A DNA stretch of 37,337 nucleotides from Streptomyces huiliensis (GTDB lineage: Bacteria; Actinomycetota; Actinomycetes; Streptomycetales; Streptomycetaceae): the NCBI RefSeq assembly GCF_020037025.1, contig NZ_JAIQLH010000143.1, positions 1 through 37,337 on the forward strand, written 5' to 3'. The notes under the pieces were generated by a model. The model had not been told where the DNA came from. It did not search any database and saw only the letters and a program-made list of their open reading frames with translations. Made by a program: the position numbers and the translations under genes. This document shows positions 1 through 8,187 of the stretch, piece by piece. The first letter of the stretch is position 1, and each line of letters begins with the position of its first letter.

Positions 1-2
1 GC

Positions 3-527
3 CGCCCCGCCCGGGGCGCGGCAGCGACGGCCGCCGGGCGCGGCGGCGCGTCCCCGCGCCGGAACCGCCCGGCACCGGACGGCGACCGGCCCGGCACCTG
101 CGGAACCCCGCCTCCCGCCCCCGGCCGGTCGACCCCGAGCCCTGCGGACCCCGACCGCCGGCCGGGGCCCACCCCCGGGCTTCCCGCACCGGAGCCGGAC
201 CGCCACGCACCGACCCCCGACCGGCACGCGCACGCCCCGAGCCGACCGCAGGCGGCCTCGAACCGTCCCGCACCGTACGGGGAGGGCTCCCCTACGGACC
301 ACGCCGGCCCCACACCGGACGGCGACCGGCCCACACCGGACGGCGACCGGCCCGCCCTGGACGGCGACCGGCCCGCCCTGGACGGCGACCGGCCCGCCCC
401 TTACGGGAACCCGTCCCGCGCCCCCGGCCGGTCGACCACCGGCGCGGAGCCCCCCAGGGGACGCCCCCACGGCACGCCCACCCCCGACGCACCCACCGCA
501 GCACCCCTAAGGAGCCGCACCCGGTGA
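3..527 (+). CDS. C-terminal tail of an upstream ORF (partial), probably the ECF T component
   Basis: This frame is open from the window edge to a TGA that overlaps the GTG of the next gene (GTGA, 524-527), the overlap expected inside a translationally coupled operon. All three forward frames are open here, but this one has high GC at third positions and a plausible Asp/Glu content; the other two are almost only Arg and Pro. The tail is low-complexity, rich in Pro, Gly, Arg and Asp, and holds four heptapeptides of the type (T/A)(P/L)DGDRP. In ECF operons the membrane T component usually precedes the ATPase, so I infer this is the disordered tail of that protein. No conserved domain is visible inside the window, so the identity rests on context only. 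Confidence 0.4.
   Translation, partial: RPARGAAATAAGRGGASPRRNRPAPDGDRPGTCGTPPPAPGRSTPSPADPDRRPGPTPGLPAPEPDRHAPTPDRHAHAPSRPQAASNRPAPYGEGSPTDHAGPTPDGDRPTPDGDRPALDGDRPALDGDRPAPYGNPSRAPGRSTTGAEPPRGRPHGTPTPDAPTAAPLRSRTR
311..394. repeat. 21-bp tandem repeat, four copies
   Basis: Four units of 21 bp (starting at 311, 332, 353 and 374) share the core GGACGGCGACCGGCC. The first two begin CACACC, the last two CGCCCT. The period is a multiple of three, so the frame ending at 527 reads four heptapeptides. Another copy of the core lies near 70-90, suggesting an older, larger array. Confidence 0.85.
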
Positions 528-2332
528 TCCGCTTCGAGCAGGTGACGGTGACGTATCACGACGCCGCCGCCCCGACCCTCCGGGATCTCGATCTGACCGT
601 TCCCGAAGGGGAGTTGTGCCTGCTGGTCGGGCCGTCCGGGGTCGGCAAGTCGACGTTGCTGGGCGCGGTGAGCGGGCTGGTGCCGCACTTCACCGGGGGG
701 ACGCTGCGCGGCCGCGTCACCGTCGACGGGCGCGACACCCGGACCCACCGGCCGCGTGAACTCGCGGACGTCGTCGGCACGGTGGGGCAGGACCCGCTCG
801 CGCACTTCGTGACCGACACGGTCGAGGAGGAACTGGCGTACGGCATGGAGTCGTTGGGGCTGCCCGCCGACACCATGCGCCGCCGCGTCGAGGAGACCCT
901 CGACCTGCTCGGTCTGGCCGACCTCCGGGACCGCGCCCTGCGCACCCTCTCCGGCGGGCAGCAGCAGCGCGTGGCCATCGGTTCGGTGCTCACGACGCAC
1001 CCGCGGGTGCTGGTGCTGGACGAGCCGACGTCCGCCCTCGACCCGGCCGCCGCCGAGGAGGTCCTCGCGGTGCTCCAGCGGCTCGTGCACGACCTGGGCA
1101 CCACCGTGCTGCTGGCCGAGCACCGGCTGGAACGGGTGGTGCAGTACGCGGACCGGGTGGTGCTGCTGCCCGGTCCGGGCGAGCCGCCCGTCGCCGGCCC
1201 GCCAGGCGAGGTGATGGCCGTCTCCCCCGTGCACCCGCCCGTCGTCGCCCTCGGCCGGCTCGCCGGCTGGTCGCCGCCGCCGCTGACCGTGCGCGACGCC
1301 CGGCGCGCCGCCGCGCCGCTCCGCGCCCGCCTCGCGGACGTCCCGCCGCCGGCCGCGTCCGCCTCAGCCATCCCACCAGTCGCGGCCGCGCCCCGAAGCG
1401 GGCTGTTCCGCCGCTTCCGGCGCACCGCCCCGGCCGGGCCCCCGCCCGGCACCCCGGCCGCCGAGGTGACCGGCCTGGCCGTCCGGCACGGCCGGGTCGA
1501 CGCCCTGCGCGGGGTGGACCTCACCGTCCGGCCGGGCGAGACGATCGCCCTCATGGGCCGCAACGGCGCCGGCAAGTCCACGCTCCTGCGCACCCTCGTC
1601 GGCATGCACGAACCGGCCCGCGGCACGGTCGCCGTCGGCGGCGCCGCGCCGCACCGCACCGGCCCGCGCGAGCTGCTGCGGCACGTCGGCCTCGTCCCGC
1701 AGGAACCCCGCGACCTGCTCTGCGCCGACACGGTCGGGGCCGAGTGCGCCGCCGCCGACCGCGACGCCGACGCCGCGCCGGGCACCTGCCGCGACCTGGT
1801 CTCCGGCCTGCTCCCCGGCGTCCCCGACGACGCCCACCCGCGCGACCTGTCCGAGGGCCAGCGGCTCGCACTCGCCCTCGCCGTCGTCCTCGCCGCCCGG
1901 CCACCGCTGCTGCTCCTCGACGAGCCGACGCGCGGCCTGGACTACGCGGCGAAGGCCCGCCTGGTGGAGATCCTGCGCGGCCTGGCGGCCGAGGGCCACG
2001 CGATCGTCCTGGCCACCCACGACGTGGAACTGGCCGCCGAGCTGGCCCACCGCGTCGTCGTCCTGGCGGAGGGCGAGATCGTCGCCGACGGACCGACGGC
2101 CGACGTCGTCGTCGCCTCCCCGGCCTTCGCGCCGCAGGTGGCGAAGGTGCTGGCGCCGCTGCCGTGGCTCACCGTCGCGCAGGTGCGGGACGCGCTGGGG
2201 GCGGGGGCGGCGGGGGCGGCCCTTACGGGATCGGCCCCCTCCGGGACGGACCCTACGGGGCCGGGCACGCCAGGGCCGGGCACGCCAGGGGCGCCCCCTG
2301 AGGGACCGGACGCACCAGGGGAGCCCTCGTGA
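524..2332 (+). CDS. ECF transporter ATPase, two ABC domains fused
   Basis: A cytoplasmic ATPase of 602 residues that drives an energy-coupling-factor importer. Domain 1 (about 1-235) has Walker A GPSGVGKST near residue 36, signature LSGGQQQR, and Walker B VLVLDEPTSALD. Domain 2 (about 315-540) has Walker A GRNGAGKST near 345, a degenerate signature LSEGQ, and Walker B LLLLDEPTRGLD. The two ATPases (EcfA and EcfA') are fused, as is common in actinobacteria. The last 45 residues are a Gly/Pro/Thr-rich tail with a 15-bp duplication. The GTG start follows the Shine-Dalgarno AAGGAG at 508-513 and overlaps the upstream stop; the 3' end overlaps the next gene by 4 bp (GTGA). The substrate cannot be read from this subunit. 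A role as ECF ATPase is strongly supported by the S component next door. Confidence 0.93.
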   Translation: MIRFEQVTVTYHDAAAPTLRDLDLTVPEGELCLLVGPSGVGKSTLLGAVSGLVPHFTGGTLRGRVTVDGRDTRTHRPRELADVVGTVGQDPLAHFVTDTVEEELAYGMESLGLPADTMRRRVEETLDLLGLADLRDRALRTLSGGQQQRVAIGSVLTTHPRVLVLDEPTSALDPAAAEEVLAVLQRLVHDLGTTVLLAEHRLERVVQYADRVVLLPGPGEPPVAGPPGEVMAVSPVHPPVVALGRLAGWSPPPLTVRDARRAAAPLRARLADVPPPAASASAIPPVAAAPRSGLFRRFRRTAPAGPPPGTPAAEVTGLAVRHGRVDALRGVDLTVRPGETIALMGRNGAGKSTLLRTLVGMHEPARGTVAVGGAAPHRTGPRELLRHVGLVPQEPRDLLCADTVGAECAAADRDADAAPGTCRDLVSGLLPGVPDDAHPRDLSEGQRLALALAVVLAARPPLLLLDEPTRGLDYAAKARLVEILRGLAAEGHAIVLATHDVELAAELAHRVVVLAEGEIVADGPTADVVVASPAFAPQVAKVLAPLPWLTVAQVRDALGAGAAGAALTGSAPSGTDPTGPGTPGPGTPGAPPEGPDAPGEPS

Positions 2333-3195
2333 CGGCGGCACCCCAGCCGCCCGTGACGGCACAAGCACGCGCCGTCCGCATCGGCCGCCGCTCGGCCGCC
2401 GCGCTGCTGCTCCTGACGGTCGCGGGCGTCATGGCGTTCGGCTGGCCGCTGCTGGCGGCCCCGTCGTCCGGGCTGGCGCACTCGCGCGACGCCCCCTGGC
2501 TGTTCGCGGCGCTGCTGCCGCTGCTCCTCGCCGTCGTCGTGGCGACCATCGCCGACACCGGCCTGGACGCCAAGGCCGTCGCCATGCTCGGCGTCCTCGC
2601 GGCGGCGGGCGCGGCGCTGCGCCCGTTGGGAGCGGGGACGGCCGGGATCGAACCGATGTTCTTCCTGATGGTGCTGGCGGGACGGGTACTGGGCCCGGGC
2701 TTCGGGTTCGTCCTCGGGGCGCTGTCGATGTTCGCGTCGGCGCTGCTGACCGGCGGGGTCGGGCCGTGGATGCCGTTCCAGATGCTGGCCATGGGCTGGG
2801 TGTCCATGGGCGCGGGCCTGCTGCCGGGCGCGGACCGGCTGCGGGGCCGCCGCGAGCTGCTGATGCTGGCGGCGTACGGCGCGGTGGCGTCGGTCGGCTA
2901 CGGCACGGTCATGAACCTCCAGGGCTGGCCCTACATCGCCGGCCTGGGCACGGGCGTCTCCTTCGTCCCCGGCGACCCGCTCGGCGACAACCTGGCCCGC
3001 TTCGCCGCGTACTGCCTCACCACGTCCCTGGGCTGGGACCTGCCGCGCGCGGTGGTCACCCTGGCCGCCACGCTGCTGCTGGGCCCGGCGGTGCTCAAGG
3101 CGCTGCGCCGGGCGACCCGCCGGGCGGCGTTCGCGGCGCCGGTGGCGTTCGAGGGGCCGGCGGCGTTCGAGGGCCCGGCGGAGGAACGCGCGTAA
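2329..3195 (+). CDS. ECF transporter S component (substrate-binding membrane subunit)
   Basis: An integral membrane protein of 288 residues, mostly hydrophobic, with about six transmembrane segments between residues 20 and 265. Immediate coupling to the double ATPase (4-bp overlap) and the hydrophobic profile fit the S component, which binds the substrate and sits in the membrane beside the T component. The stretch FGFVLGALSMFASALLTGGVG resembles the conserved region of ECF S proteins. Substrates of this family include riboflavin, thiamine, biotin, cobalamin precursors and metals; I cannot assign one. The C-terminus carries a short repeat of the type FEGPA. The 3' end, including the TAA, is duplicated just downstream. 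Confidence 0.85.
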   Translation: MTAAPQPPVTAQARAVRIGRRSAAALLLLTVAGVMAFGWPLLAAPSSGLAHSRDAPWLFAALLPLLLAVVVATIADTGLDAKAVAMLGVLAAAGAALRPLGAGTAGIEPMFFLMVLAGRVLGPGFGFVLGALSMFASALLTGGVGPWMPFQMLAMGWVSMGAGLLPGADRLRGRRELLMLAAYGAVASVGYGTVMNLQGWPYIAGLGTGVSFVPGDPLGDNLARFAAYCLTTSLGWDLPRAVVTLAATLLLGPAVLKALRRATRRAAFAAPVAFEGPAAFEGPAEERA

Positions 3196-3221
3196 AACGG
3201 GGGAGGAACGCGCGTAAAACG
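3181..3221. repeat. Tandem duplication of a gene 3' end including its stop codon
   Basis: Nineteen identical bases, GAGGAACGCGCGTAAAACG, occur at 3181-3199 and again at 3203-3221 (period 22 bp). The first copy holds the last codons and TAA stop of the S-component gene; the second lies after the stop and has no coding role. Confidence 0.9.
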
Positions 3222-3235
3222 AGGGGACAGCGGCC

Positions 3236-3748
3236 TCACGCCGTCGCCGCCCCCGCCACGGCCACCGCCTCCGCCGCGGGCAGACCCAGCGGGAACACCA
3301 GTTCCGGCCGGTCCCACGCGACCGCCGGCGGCGCCGCGGGCAGCGTCCCCATCGGCACGGCCCCCACCGACCGGTAGAAGCCCTCGGCCGGCGGGTGCGA
3401 GACGACGCGCACCCAGGTCAGACCGGCGGCCCGGGCCCGTTCCCTCATGTGGGTGACGAGGGCCCGGCCCACCCCGAGCCCCTGCGCCGCGTCGGCCACG
3501 AACATCAGGTCCAGCTCCCGCGGGTCGAGGAGGAGCGCGTAGAAGCCCAGCAGCCCGCCGCGGCCGACGGAGGGGTCCTCGGCCACGGCGGCGTGGACCT
3601 CATGGGCTGCGATGTAGTCCGGGCCCACCGTGTACCGCTCGACCATCGGCGCGTACCGGCCGCGGTACGCGCGGGAGGAGCGCACCAGCCGGGTGAGGGC
3701 GCGCGCGTCCGAGGGCTCGGCACGCCGTATGGCGTAAGAGATGTTCAC
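3236..3748 (-). CDS. GNAT family N-acetyltransferase
   Basis: A 170-residue cytoplasmic acetyltransferase of the GNAT fold, predicted to move an acetyl group from acetyl-CoA to an amine of unknown identity. Motif A is clear: a beta strand LMFVAD followed by the CoA pyrophosphate loop QGLGVG (about residues 82-94). The late segment GFYRSVGA is the usual motif B. No Shine-Dalgarno precedes the GTG at 3748, but a TACCCT -10 box lies exactly six bases upstream, so the mRNA is probably leaderless and this start is preferred. It runs convergent to the ECF operon with 40 bp between the stops and no strong hairpin there. Confidence 0.85.
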   Translation of the reverse strand: MNISYAIRRAEPSDARALTRLVRSSRAYRGRYAPMVERYTVGPDYIAAHEVHAAVAEDPSVGRGGLLGFYALLLDPRELDLMFVADAAQGLGVGRALVTHMRERARAAGLTWVRVVSHPPAEGFYRSVGAVPMGTLPAAPPAVAWDRPELVFPLGLPAAEAVAVAGAATA

Positions 3749-3760
3749 AAGTCGAGGGTA
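3749..3760 (-). promoter_or_regulatory. Leaderless -10 box for the acetyltransferase
   Basis: On the minus strand TACCCT (3755-3760) is followed by six bases and then the GTG start at 3748. TANNNT-N6-start is the signature of leaderless transcription in Streptomyces. I see no convincing -35 box. Confidence 0.5.
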
Positions 3761-3877
3761 TTACCAACCCGTGAGGGCCCCCACGTGACCCGGCCCACAA
3801 ACGACCCTCTTTCGTAGCGACCGCTCCAACTCCCCGCGCCCCGCCGGCGAACGCTCCCGGCCGTCTCCGCCCCGGCC

Positions 3878-3989
3878 TAGTAATCAGCGGTCGTTGCGCC
3901 ACCCCGGAACCGTCCCGCAGGTTGGTTGAGCCGCCAGGGACCGCACGGTCCGGCGGCGCTGTCCTGCACCCGACGGAAGGTTCCCCTCC
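3878..3989 (+). promoter_or_regulatory. Promoter and structured 5' leader of the secreted transglycosylase-like gene
   Basis: A possible -10 (TAGTAA, 3878-3883) starts a leader of about 100 nt. It contains a hairpin at 3930-3957 (GCCGCC with GGCGGC outside, GGACC with GGTCC inside). A second stem, ACGGA with TCCGT around 3973-3991, encloses the Shine-Dalgarno GGAAGG and reaches the GTG start. Streptomyces cell-wall hydrolase genes often carry c-di-AMP (ydaO) riboswitches; parts such as GGTTGAGCCGCC and ACCCGAC recall that motif, but its diagnostic GACAGCT-type block is absent. I therefore call a structured leader, not a ydaO riboswitch. The remaining bases 3761-3877 hold nothing I recognise. 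Confidence 0.35.
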
Positions 3990-4409
3990 GTGACGTTCTC
4001 GACCATCAGCCGCTTCGCCTCCCGCAAGCTGACCGCCGGCGCCGGTGCCGCCGTGGCCCTGGCCGCCGCGGGTGCCGTGTTCGCCTCCGGTCCGGCCCAG
4101 GCCGCGACCGCCGCGCCGCAGGCCGCCGCGCAGGAGACCGCCCGGCAGATGATCAAGGATGAGGGCCAGTTCCAGTGCTTCAGCAAGATCGTCGAGCATG
4201 AGAGCGGCTGGAACCCCACCGCCACCAACCCGTCCAGCGGCGCCTACGGCCTGGTCCAGGCCCTCCCGGCGTCGAAGATGGCCACGGCCGGCGCCGACTG
4301 GCAGACCAACCCCGCCACCCAGATCAAGTGGGGCCTGGACTACATGAAGGACCGCTACGGCAGCCCCTGCGGCGCCTGGTCCTACTGGCAGGCCCACAAG
4401 TCGTACTGA
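3990..4409 (+). CDS. Small secreted transglycosylase-like (SLT/APF C-terminal) protein
   Basis: A 139-residue exported protein. Residues 1-40 form a Sec signal peptide: basic start, hydrophobic AGAAVALAAAGAVFA, then cleavage near AQA-AT. The mature C-terminal domain has the fingerprint of the lysozyme-like fold seen in aggregation-promoting-factor and SLT proteins: IVEHESGWNPTATNPSSGAYGLVQALP with the putative catalytic Glu in HESGW, then WGLDYMKDRYGSPCGAWSYWQAH. Two Cys residues may pair. Such proteins act on peptidoglycan outside the cell. The start is GTG with GGAAGG eight bases upstream. It stands alone, between a divergent acetyltransferase gene and a terminator. Confidence 0.88.
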   Translation: MTFSTISRFASRKLTAGAGAAVALAAAGAVFASGPAQAATAAPQAAAQETARQMIKDEGQFQCFSKIVEHESGWNPTATNPSSGAYGLVQALPASKMATAGADWQTNPATQIKWGLDYMKDRYGSPCGAWSYWQAHKSY

Positions 4410-4427
4410 CCGGCGGCTCATGCTGAC

Positions 4428-4474
4428 GGCGGTGGCCGCCCTTCCCGTACGGGGAGGGCGGCCACCGCCGTTTT
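4428..4474. terminator. Bidirectional rho-independent terminator
   Basis: A 20-bp stem (left arm 4428-4447, right arm 4451-4470 with a short loop and one G-U pair) is followed by TTTT on the plus strand. It lies between the convergent transglycosylase-like and AsnC genes and could end both transcripts. Confidence 0.9.
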
Positions 4475-4490
4475 CCGTACTCACCCGCCC

Positions 4491-5492
4491 TCACCAGGGC
4501 CGTACGGTCCCGACGCCCTTGACCGTGCGCAGCACGGGCGTGCTCTCCAGCCCGGCGACCGCGTCGAGGGCGAGCCGCCGCGTGAGGTAGCGGTGCAGGG
4601 CCGCCGGGTCCGGGCACAGGACGTTGGCCAGGAGATTGGTCGGCCCGGTCGTGGCCCCGACGAAGGCCGCCTCCTCGTGGCCGGCGAGGGTCCTGGCCAC
4701 CTCGTCGAGGCGGGCGGGCGGGACGGACATCCACAGCAGCGCCCTCGTCGTGACGCCCAGCGCCGCGTCGTCCATGTCCACGTCGAGGAAGAGCGCGCCG
4801 CGGGCCCGGAGGTCGGCGACGCGCCGGGCGGCGGTGGCCGCCGACCACCCGGTGGCCGCGGCGAGCTCGGCGTACCCGGCCCGGCCGTCCGCGGCGAGGG
4901 CCGCCGGCAGCCGGCGGTCGCCGGCGGACAGGGTCACGGGCTCGCCCCCGTCCCCGTCCCCGGAAGGGGGCAGGGCCGCGCGGAGGGCCTCCTCCTGCTC
5001 CCCGGTCAGCGCCCCGGCCCGGCCGCGCCAGGCGGTGGGCCCGCCGAAGTAGGTGTGGAGCACGCAGTACGCCGAGACGGCCGTGACACCGGCCGTCCGC
5101 GGGACGTCCCGCAGCAGCAGCCGGTGCGGGTCCCCCGCCCCGGACGGGTCCGCCGCCGACGAGACCACCGCGATGATCTCCGTACCGCCGGACGCGAGGT
5201 GCACGAACGAGGTGTCCGGCCGGGCGGCCAGCGCACGGGCGATGCCCTGCGCCGCCCCCGGCACCGCGGTCAGCCGGACCAGCCACTGCTGCCTGCGCGT
5301 CCGGTCCGGGACCGGCAGCCCCACGACGCGCAGCCCGACGAGGGTCCGCAGCCGCTGGTAGCGCCGGGCGACCGTCTGCGGCGACCCGCCGACGACGGCG
5401 GCGATCCGGGCGAACGGCGCCCTCCCGTCGACGTGCAGGGCGTGGATGACGGCCCGGTCGAGCGCGTCGAGGACGGTCGTTTCTCTCACCAC
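4491..5492 (-). CDS. Lrp/AsnC family regulator with two HTH-ligand modules
   Basis: A 333-residue DNA-binding protein, about twice the length of a classical Lrp/AsnC protein (150-160). It has two winged HTH domains: residues 8-55 (LDRAVIHALHVDGRAPFARIA) and about 185-235 (AALAADGRAGYAELAAATGWS), each followed by an AsnC-type ligand region. This tandem form is common in Streptomyces. It is divergent from the DHA2 exporter gene (124 bp apart), so I infer that it controls that gene and itself, in response to a small ligand. Two GTG codons in a row (5492 and 5489) could start it; GAAGGGG lies just upstream. Confidence 0.9.
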   Translation of the reverse strand: MVRETTVLDALDRAVIHALHVDGRAPFARIAAVVGGSPQTVARRYQRLRTLVGLRVVGLPVPDRTRRQQWLVRLTAVPGAAQGIARALAARPDTSFVHLASGGTEIIAVVSSAADPSGAGDPHRLLLRDVPRTAGVTAVSAYCVLHTYFGGPTAWRGRAGALTGEQEEALRAALPPSGDGDGGEPVTLSAGDRRLPAALAADGRAGYAELAAATGWSAATAARRVADLRARGALFLDVDMDDAALGVTTRALLWMSVPPARLDEVARTLAGHEEAAFVGATTGPTNLLANVLCPDPAALHRYLTRRLALDAVAGLESTPVLRTVKGVGTVRPW

Positions 5493-5616
5493 GGCCCCTT
5501 CGTTGGCAGGAATCGACGGATCCCGGCCGCTTCATGGAAGCACGGCTGCCAGGCCACGCAGGCTCGTTTTCCGACCGATGGCGCCTGCCGCCCCACCCGA
5601 TCGCCGTGGAGCCCCG
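5493..5616. promoter_or_regulatory. Divergent promoter region of the AsnC regulator and DHA2 exporter
   Basis: The 124-bp spacer holds an inverted pair TGGCAG (5504-5509) and CTGCCA (5546-5551), 36 bases apart, which could be a half-site pair for the AsnC regulator. No strong sigma-70 boxes are visible. Confidence 0.3.
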
Positions 5617-7083
5617 ATGACCGACCTCACCACCCCCTCGACAGCGGCCCCGCCCGGTACCACCGGCCCCGGCACCGCCCCCGGGCACCCGCGCCGCCGG
5701 GCCGCCCTCGCCGTCCTGCTGGCCGCCGAGGCGATGAACCTCCTGGACGCGACGGTCGTCCACGTCGCCGCCCCCGTCATCCACGCGAGCCTGGGCGGCC
5801 CGCTCGGCACGGTGCAGTGGTTCAGCGCCGCGTACACCCTCCCCTTCGCCGTCCTGCTGATCACCGGCGGCCGGCTCGCGGACGCCGTCGGCCGCCGGCG
5901 CGTCTTCCGGCTCGGGGTCGCGGGCTTCGCGCTCGCGTCGGTGCTGTGCGCGCTGGCCCCCACGGCCGGGGCGCTGATCGCCGCGCGGGCGGCGCAGGGC
6001 GCGGCGGCAGCGGCGGTGATCCCGCAGACCGTCGGGCTGATCCGGGCGATGTTCCGCGGCCCGGAGGCGGGCCGGGCCCTGGGCACCATCGGCCCGGTGA
6101 TGGGCCTGGCCGCCGTCTGCGGCCCCGTCCTCGGCGGCCTGCTGACTCACGCCGACCTGCTGGGCACGTCGTGGCGCGCGGTGTTCCTGGTCAACGTCCC
6201 GCCGTCCGTCGCCGTGCTGCTGGGCAGCCGGCTGCTGCCCGAGGACCGCGCGCCCCGCCCGCCGCGTCCGGACGTCCTGGGAACCGTCCTGGCCGCGCTC
6301 GGCACGGGACTGGTCGTCCACCCGCTCATCGAGGCGGACGCGGCCGGGCCGCGCCCCCGGACCTGGGCCTCCCTCGCCGCCGGACTCGCCGTCCTGACCG
6401 CCTTCGGCGCCCAGCAGCGCCGCAGGGCCCGCGCCGGCCGGAGCCCGCTGGTCGAGCCCGGCCTGTTCCGCGGCCGCTCGTTCCCGGCCGCGCTGCTGAC
6501 CTCGGCGCTCTTCTTCTCGGTGACGACCGGGCTCATGATGGTCGCGGTCCTGCACCTCCAGCTCGGCCCGGGCACCGGGACGCTCACCGCCGGCCTCACG
6601 GTGCTCCCGTGGTCCGTCGGCCTCGCGGTGTCCTCCTGGCTCGCCGGGGCGCGGCTGGTGCCGCGGTACGGCCCGCGGCTGATGTTCGCCGGACTGGCGT
6701 TGGCGGCGGCGGGCACGCTGGCGGCGGCGGCCGTCTACCACCTCGCCCCTCCCGCCGCCTACCCGTGGCCGCTCCTGGGCGCCTTCGCGGTGATGGGACT
6801 GGGCTTCGGCACCTTCACCGTCCCCTACTTCTCCGCCGCCCTCGCGAACGTCCGCCCCCAGGAGACCGGTTCGGCGGCCGGCCTGCTCAACTCCGTCCAG
6901 CAACTGGGCGGCACCCTCGGCGTCGCCCTGCTCGGCACGCTCTTCCTCCACACCCGCCACGACACCCCGTCCGCGACCCCGGCGGCGGCCCGGCTCGCCT
7001 TCGCGGCGGGAGGGGGGCTGATCGCGGTCACGGCGGTGGCGGCGTTGACGATGACGGCGGGCCGGGGGCGGGAACGGGCATAG
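5617..7083 (+). CDS. DHA2-family MFS drug exporter
   Basis: A 488-residue integral membrane protein of the major facilitator superfamily, predicted to export drugs by proton antiport. The first helix carries the DHA2 motif variant NLLDATVVHVAAPVI; motif A appears as GGRLADAVGRRRVFRLG; the middle shows the motif C-like GPVMGLAAVCGPVLGG. About 12-14 hydrophobic segments span residues 30-485. The ATG at 5617 follows GTGGAG and gives the short cytoplasmic N-terminus normal for the family; upstream in-frame codons would add an Arg/Ser-rich extension. The 3' end overlaps the convergent ankyrin gene by 56 bp. Control by the divergent AsnC protein is inferred. Confidence 0.9.
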   Translation: MTDLTTPSTAAPPGTTGPGTAPGHPRRRAALAVLLAAEAMNLLDATVVHVAAPVIHASLGGPLGTVQWFSAAYTLPFAVLLITGGRLADAVGRRRVFRLGVAGFALASVLCALAPTAGALIAARAAQGAAAAAVIPQTVGLIRAMFRGPEAGRALGTIGPVMGLAAVCGPVLGGLLTHADLLGTSWRAVFLVNVPPSVAVLLGSRLLPEDRAPRPPRPDVLGTVLAALGTGLVVHPLIEADAAGPRPRTWASLAAGLAVLTAFGAQQRRRARAGRSPLVEPGLFRGRSFPAALLTSALFFSVTTGLMMVAVLHLQLGPGTGTLTAGLTVLPWSVGLAVSSWLAGARLVPRYGPRLMFAGLALAAAGTLAAAAVYHLAPPAAYPWPLLGAFAVMGLGFGTFTVPYFSAALANVRPQETGSAAGLLNSVQQLGGTLGVALLGTLFLHTRHDTPSATPAAARLAFAAGGGLIAVTAVAALTMTAGRGRERA

Positions 7084-7507
7084 CCGGCGGTGCCGTCACC
7101 CCCGCCTCAACCAGAACCCGGACGGTCTCCTCATGGCCCCCGTGCAGGGCCCAGTCGAGCGGCGCCCAGCCCGTGCCGTCCTCCTCCCGCAGCCCCGGAT
7201 CGGCGCCGTGCGCGAGCAGCAGCCGCACGGTCCCGACGTGCCCCCAGCAGGCGGCGGCACACAGCGGCGTCCCCTCGGAACCGGCCCCCGCACTCTCGGC
7301 ATCGGGCGCGGCCCCGGCCTCCAGCAGGAGGCGGACGAGCTCGGTGTGGCCGTTGACGGCGGCGGCGTACAACGCCGTCATCCCGTCCCCGTCGGCGGCC
7401 CCGGGATCCGCCCCACCCCGCAACAGCGCCCGAACCCGCGCGGCCTCCTCACACATCACCGCCGCGACCAGCCACTTGCCCGACTTCTTCCGCCGTCGTC
7501 TGTTCAC
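7028..7507 (-). CDS. Ankyrin repeat protein
   Basis: A 159-residue cytoplasmic protein with about four ankyrin repeats (residues 15-145). Recognisable helix pairs include GMTALYAAAVNGHTELVRLLLEAGA, TPLCAAACWGHVGTVRLLLAHGADP and APLDWALHGGHEETVRVLVEAGV. Ankyrin repeats bind other proteins; the partner is unknown. The C-terminus is a Pro/Ser tail, and its last 56 bp overlap the convergent MFS gene. The GTG start at 7507 lacks a Shine-Dalgarno but sits six bases after a good promoter (TTGGTG-N17-TAGCCT), so a leaderless mRNA is likely. Confidence 0.88.
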   Translation of the reverse strand: MNRRRRKKSGKWLVAAVMCEEAARVRALLRGGADPGAADGDGMTALYAAAVNGHTELVRLLLEAGAAPDAESAGAGSEGTPLCAAACWGHVGTVRLLLAHGADPGLREEDGTGWAPLDWALHGGHEETVRVLVEAGVTAPPAMPVPAPGPPSSSTPPPP

Positions 7508-7513
7508 GCGGGG

Positions 7514-7542
7514 AGGCTACGCGGCCGCCCGACGCGCACCAA
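7514..7542 (-). promoter_or_regulatory. Leaderless promoter of the ankyrin gene
   Basis: On the minus strand, TTGGTG (7537-7542), a 17-bp spacer and TAGCCT (7514-7519) are followed by exactly six bases and the GTG start. Both boxes and the spacing fit the main vegetative sigma factor; the transcript would begin at the start codon. Confidence 0.65.
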
Positions 7543-7629
7543 CCGGGTTTCCGCGCCGGGCGGCGCGCCACCCCTTGTCCGATCACCAAGAACCGTCACG
7601 CCGCCGGGCTTCCCCACCCGGCCATGCCC

Positions 7630-7992
7630 TCAAGGCGCCCAAAGGCGCACGTTCATGCCGGCGACTTCGGCGAGGTAACGCCGCTCCTCTTCCGATCGCC
7701 CCGCGAGAGAGACACCGCAGCGCTCCAACAAGGCGACGGAAATGGGCAGTACGCCGTCCAGCAGCCGGTGGACGAGGTCGTCCTGGCGCGCTATGCGGTA
7801 GGCCAGCATTCTTTTGACGAACAGCTCGAAGGCGGGAACGTCGATCTTGTACCACTCCCCCGGGATGGCGATCAGCCCCGTGGAGCGCCCCAGCGCCACG
7901 CCGGCGGCTTCGGCCATGCCGCTGTAGAGAGCACCCAGCTTGAGGTCCGGCATCCAGACGGTGGTGTCACCGACGTCGAACAGGTAGCTCAA
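7630..7992 (-). CDS. DUF6086-like protein of unknown function
   Basis: A soluble protein of about 120 residues. The N-terminal SYLFDVGDTTVWMPDLKLGALY and the following pattern (short acidic segment, then VDPAFEAFV-like VPAFELFVKRM) resemble the Streptomyces DUF6086 family, which has no known function. I prefer the TTG at 7992 because AGAGGTGAG lies at normal Shine-Dalgarno distance and family members begin close to this residue; GTG at 8001 and ATG at 8034 are alternatives. It is a lone gene. The family assignment is from memory of the pattern and only moderately sure; that it is a real gene is likely. Confidence 0.6.
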   Translation of the reverse strand: MSYLFDVGDTTVWMPDLKLGALYSGMAEAAGVALGRSTGLIAIPGEWYKIDVPAFELFVKRMLAYRIARQDDLVHRLLDGVLPISVALLERCGVSLAGRSEEERRYLAEVAGMNVRLWAP

Positions 7993-8187
7993 CTCACTCA
8001 CCTCTTTCGTGGCATGACGTCTGCGCTCGATCACCTGGCGCCGCGCTCAGCGGCGACACCCATCCTGCGGAGCCCCTCCGGCCCGGCGCCACCGCAATTC
8101 CGCTCCGGTGGAACCCGGGCGCGCTGCCGGACAGGGAGCGGCCCCAACGCCCTTACCCCGAGCCGGAATCAGCCCGCACCCGGCCCC

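Noticed and set aside
3878..3989. Full ydaO (c-di-AMP) riboswitch
   Set aside because: The conserved GACAGCT-type block and the closing P1 stem are not found; only fragments resemble it.
4324..6960. Very long antisense open frames, such as an 878-residue frame across the AsnC and MFS genes
   Set aside because: Arg/Gly/Ala-rich composition typical of shadow frames in high-GC DNA; real genes with conserved motifs lie on the other strand or frame.
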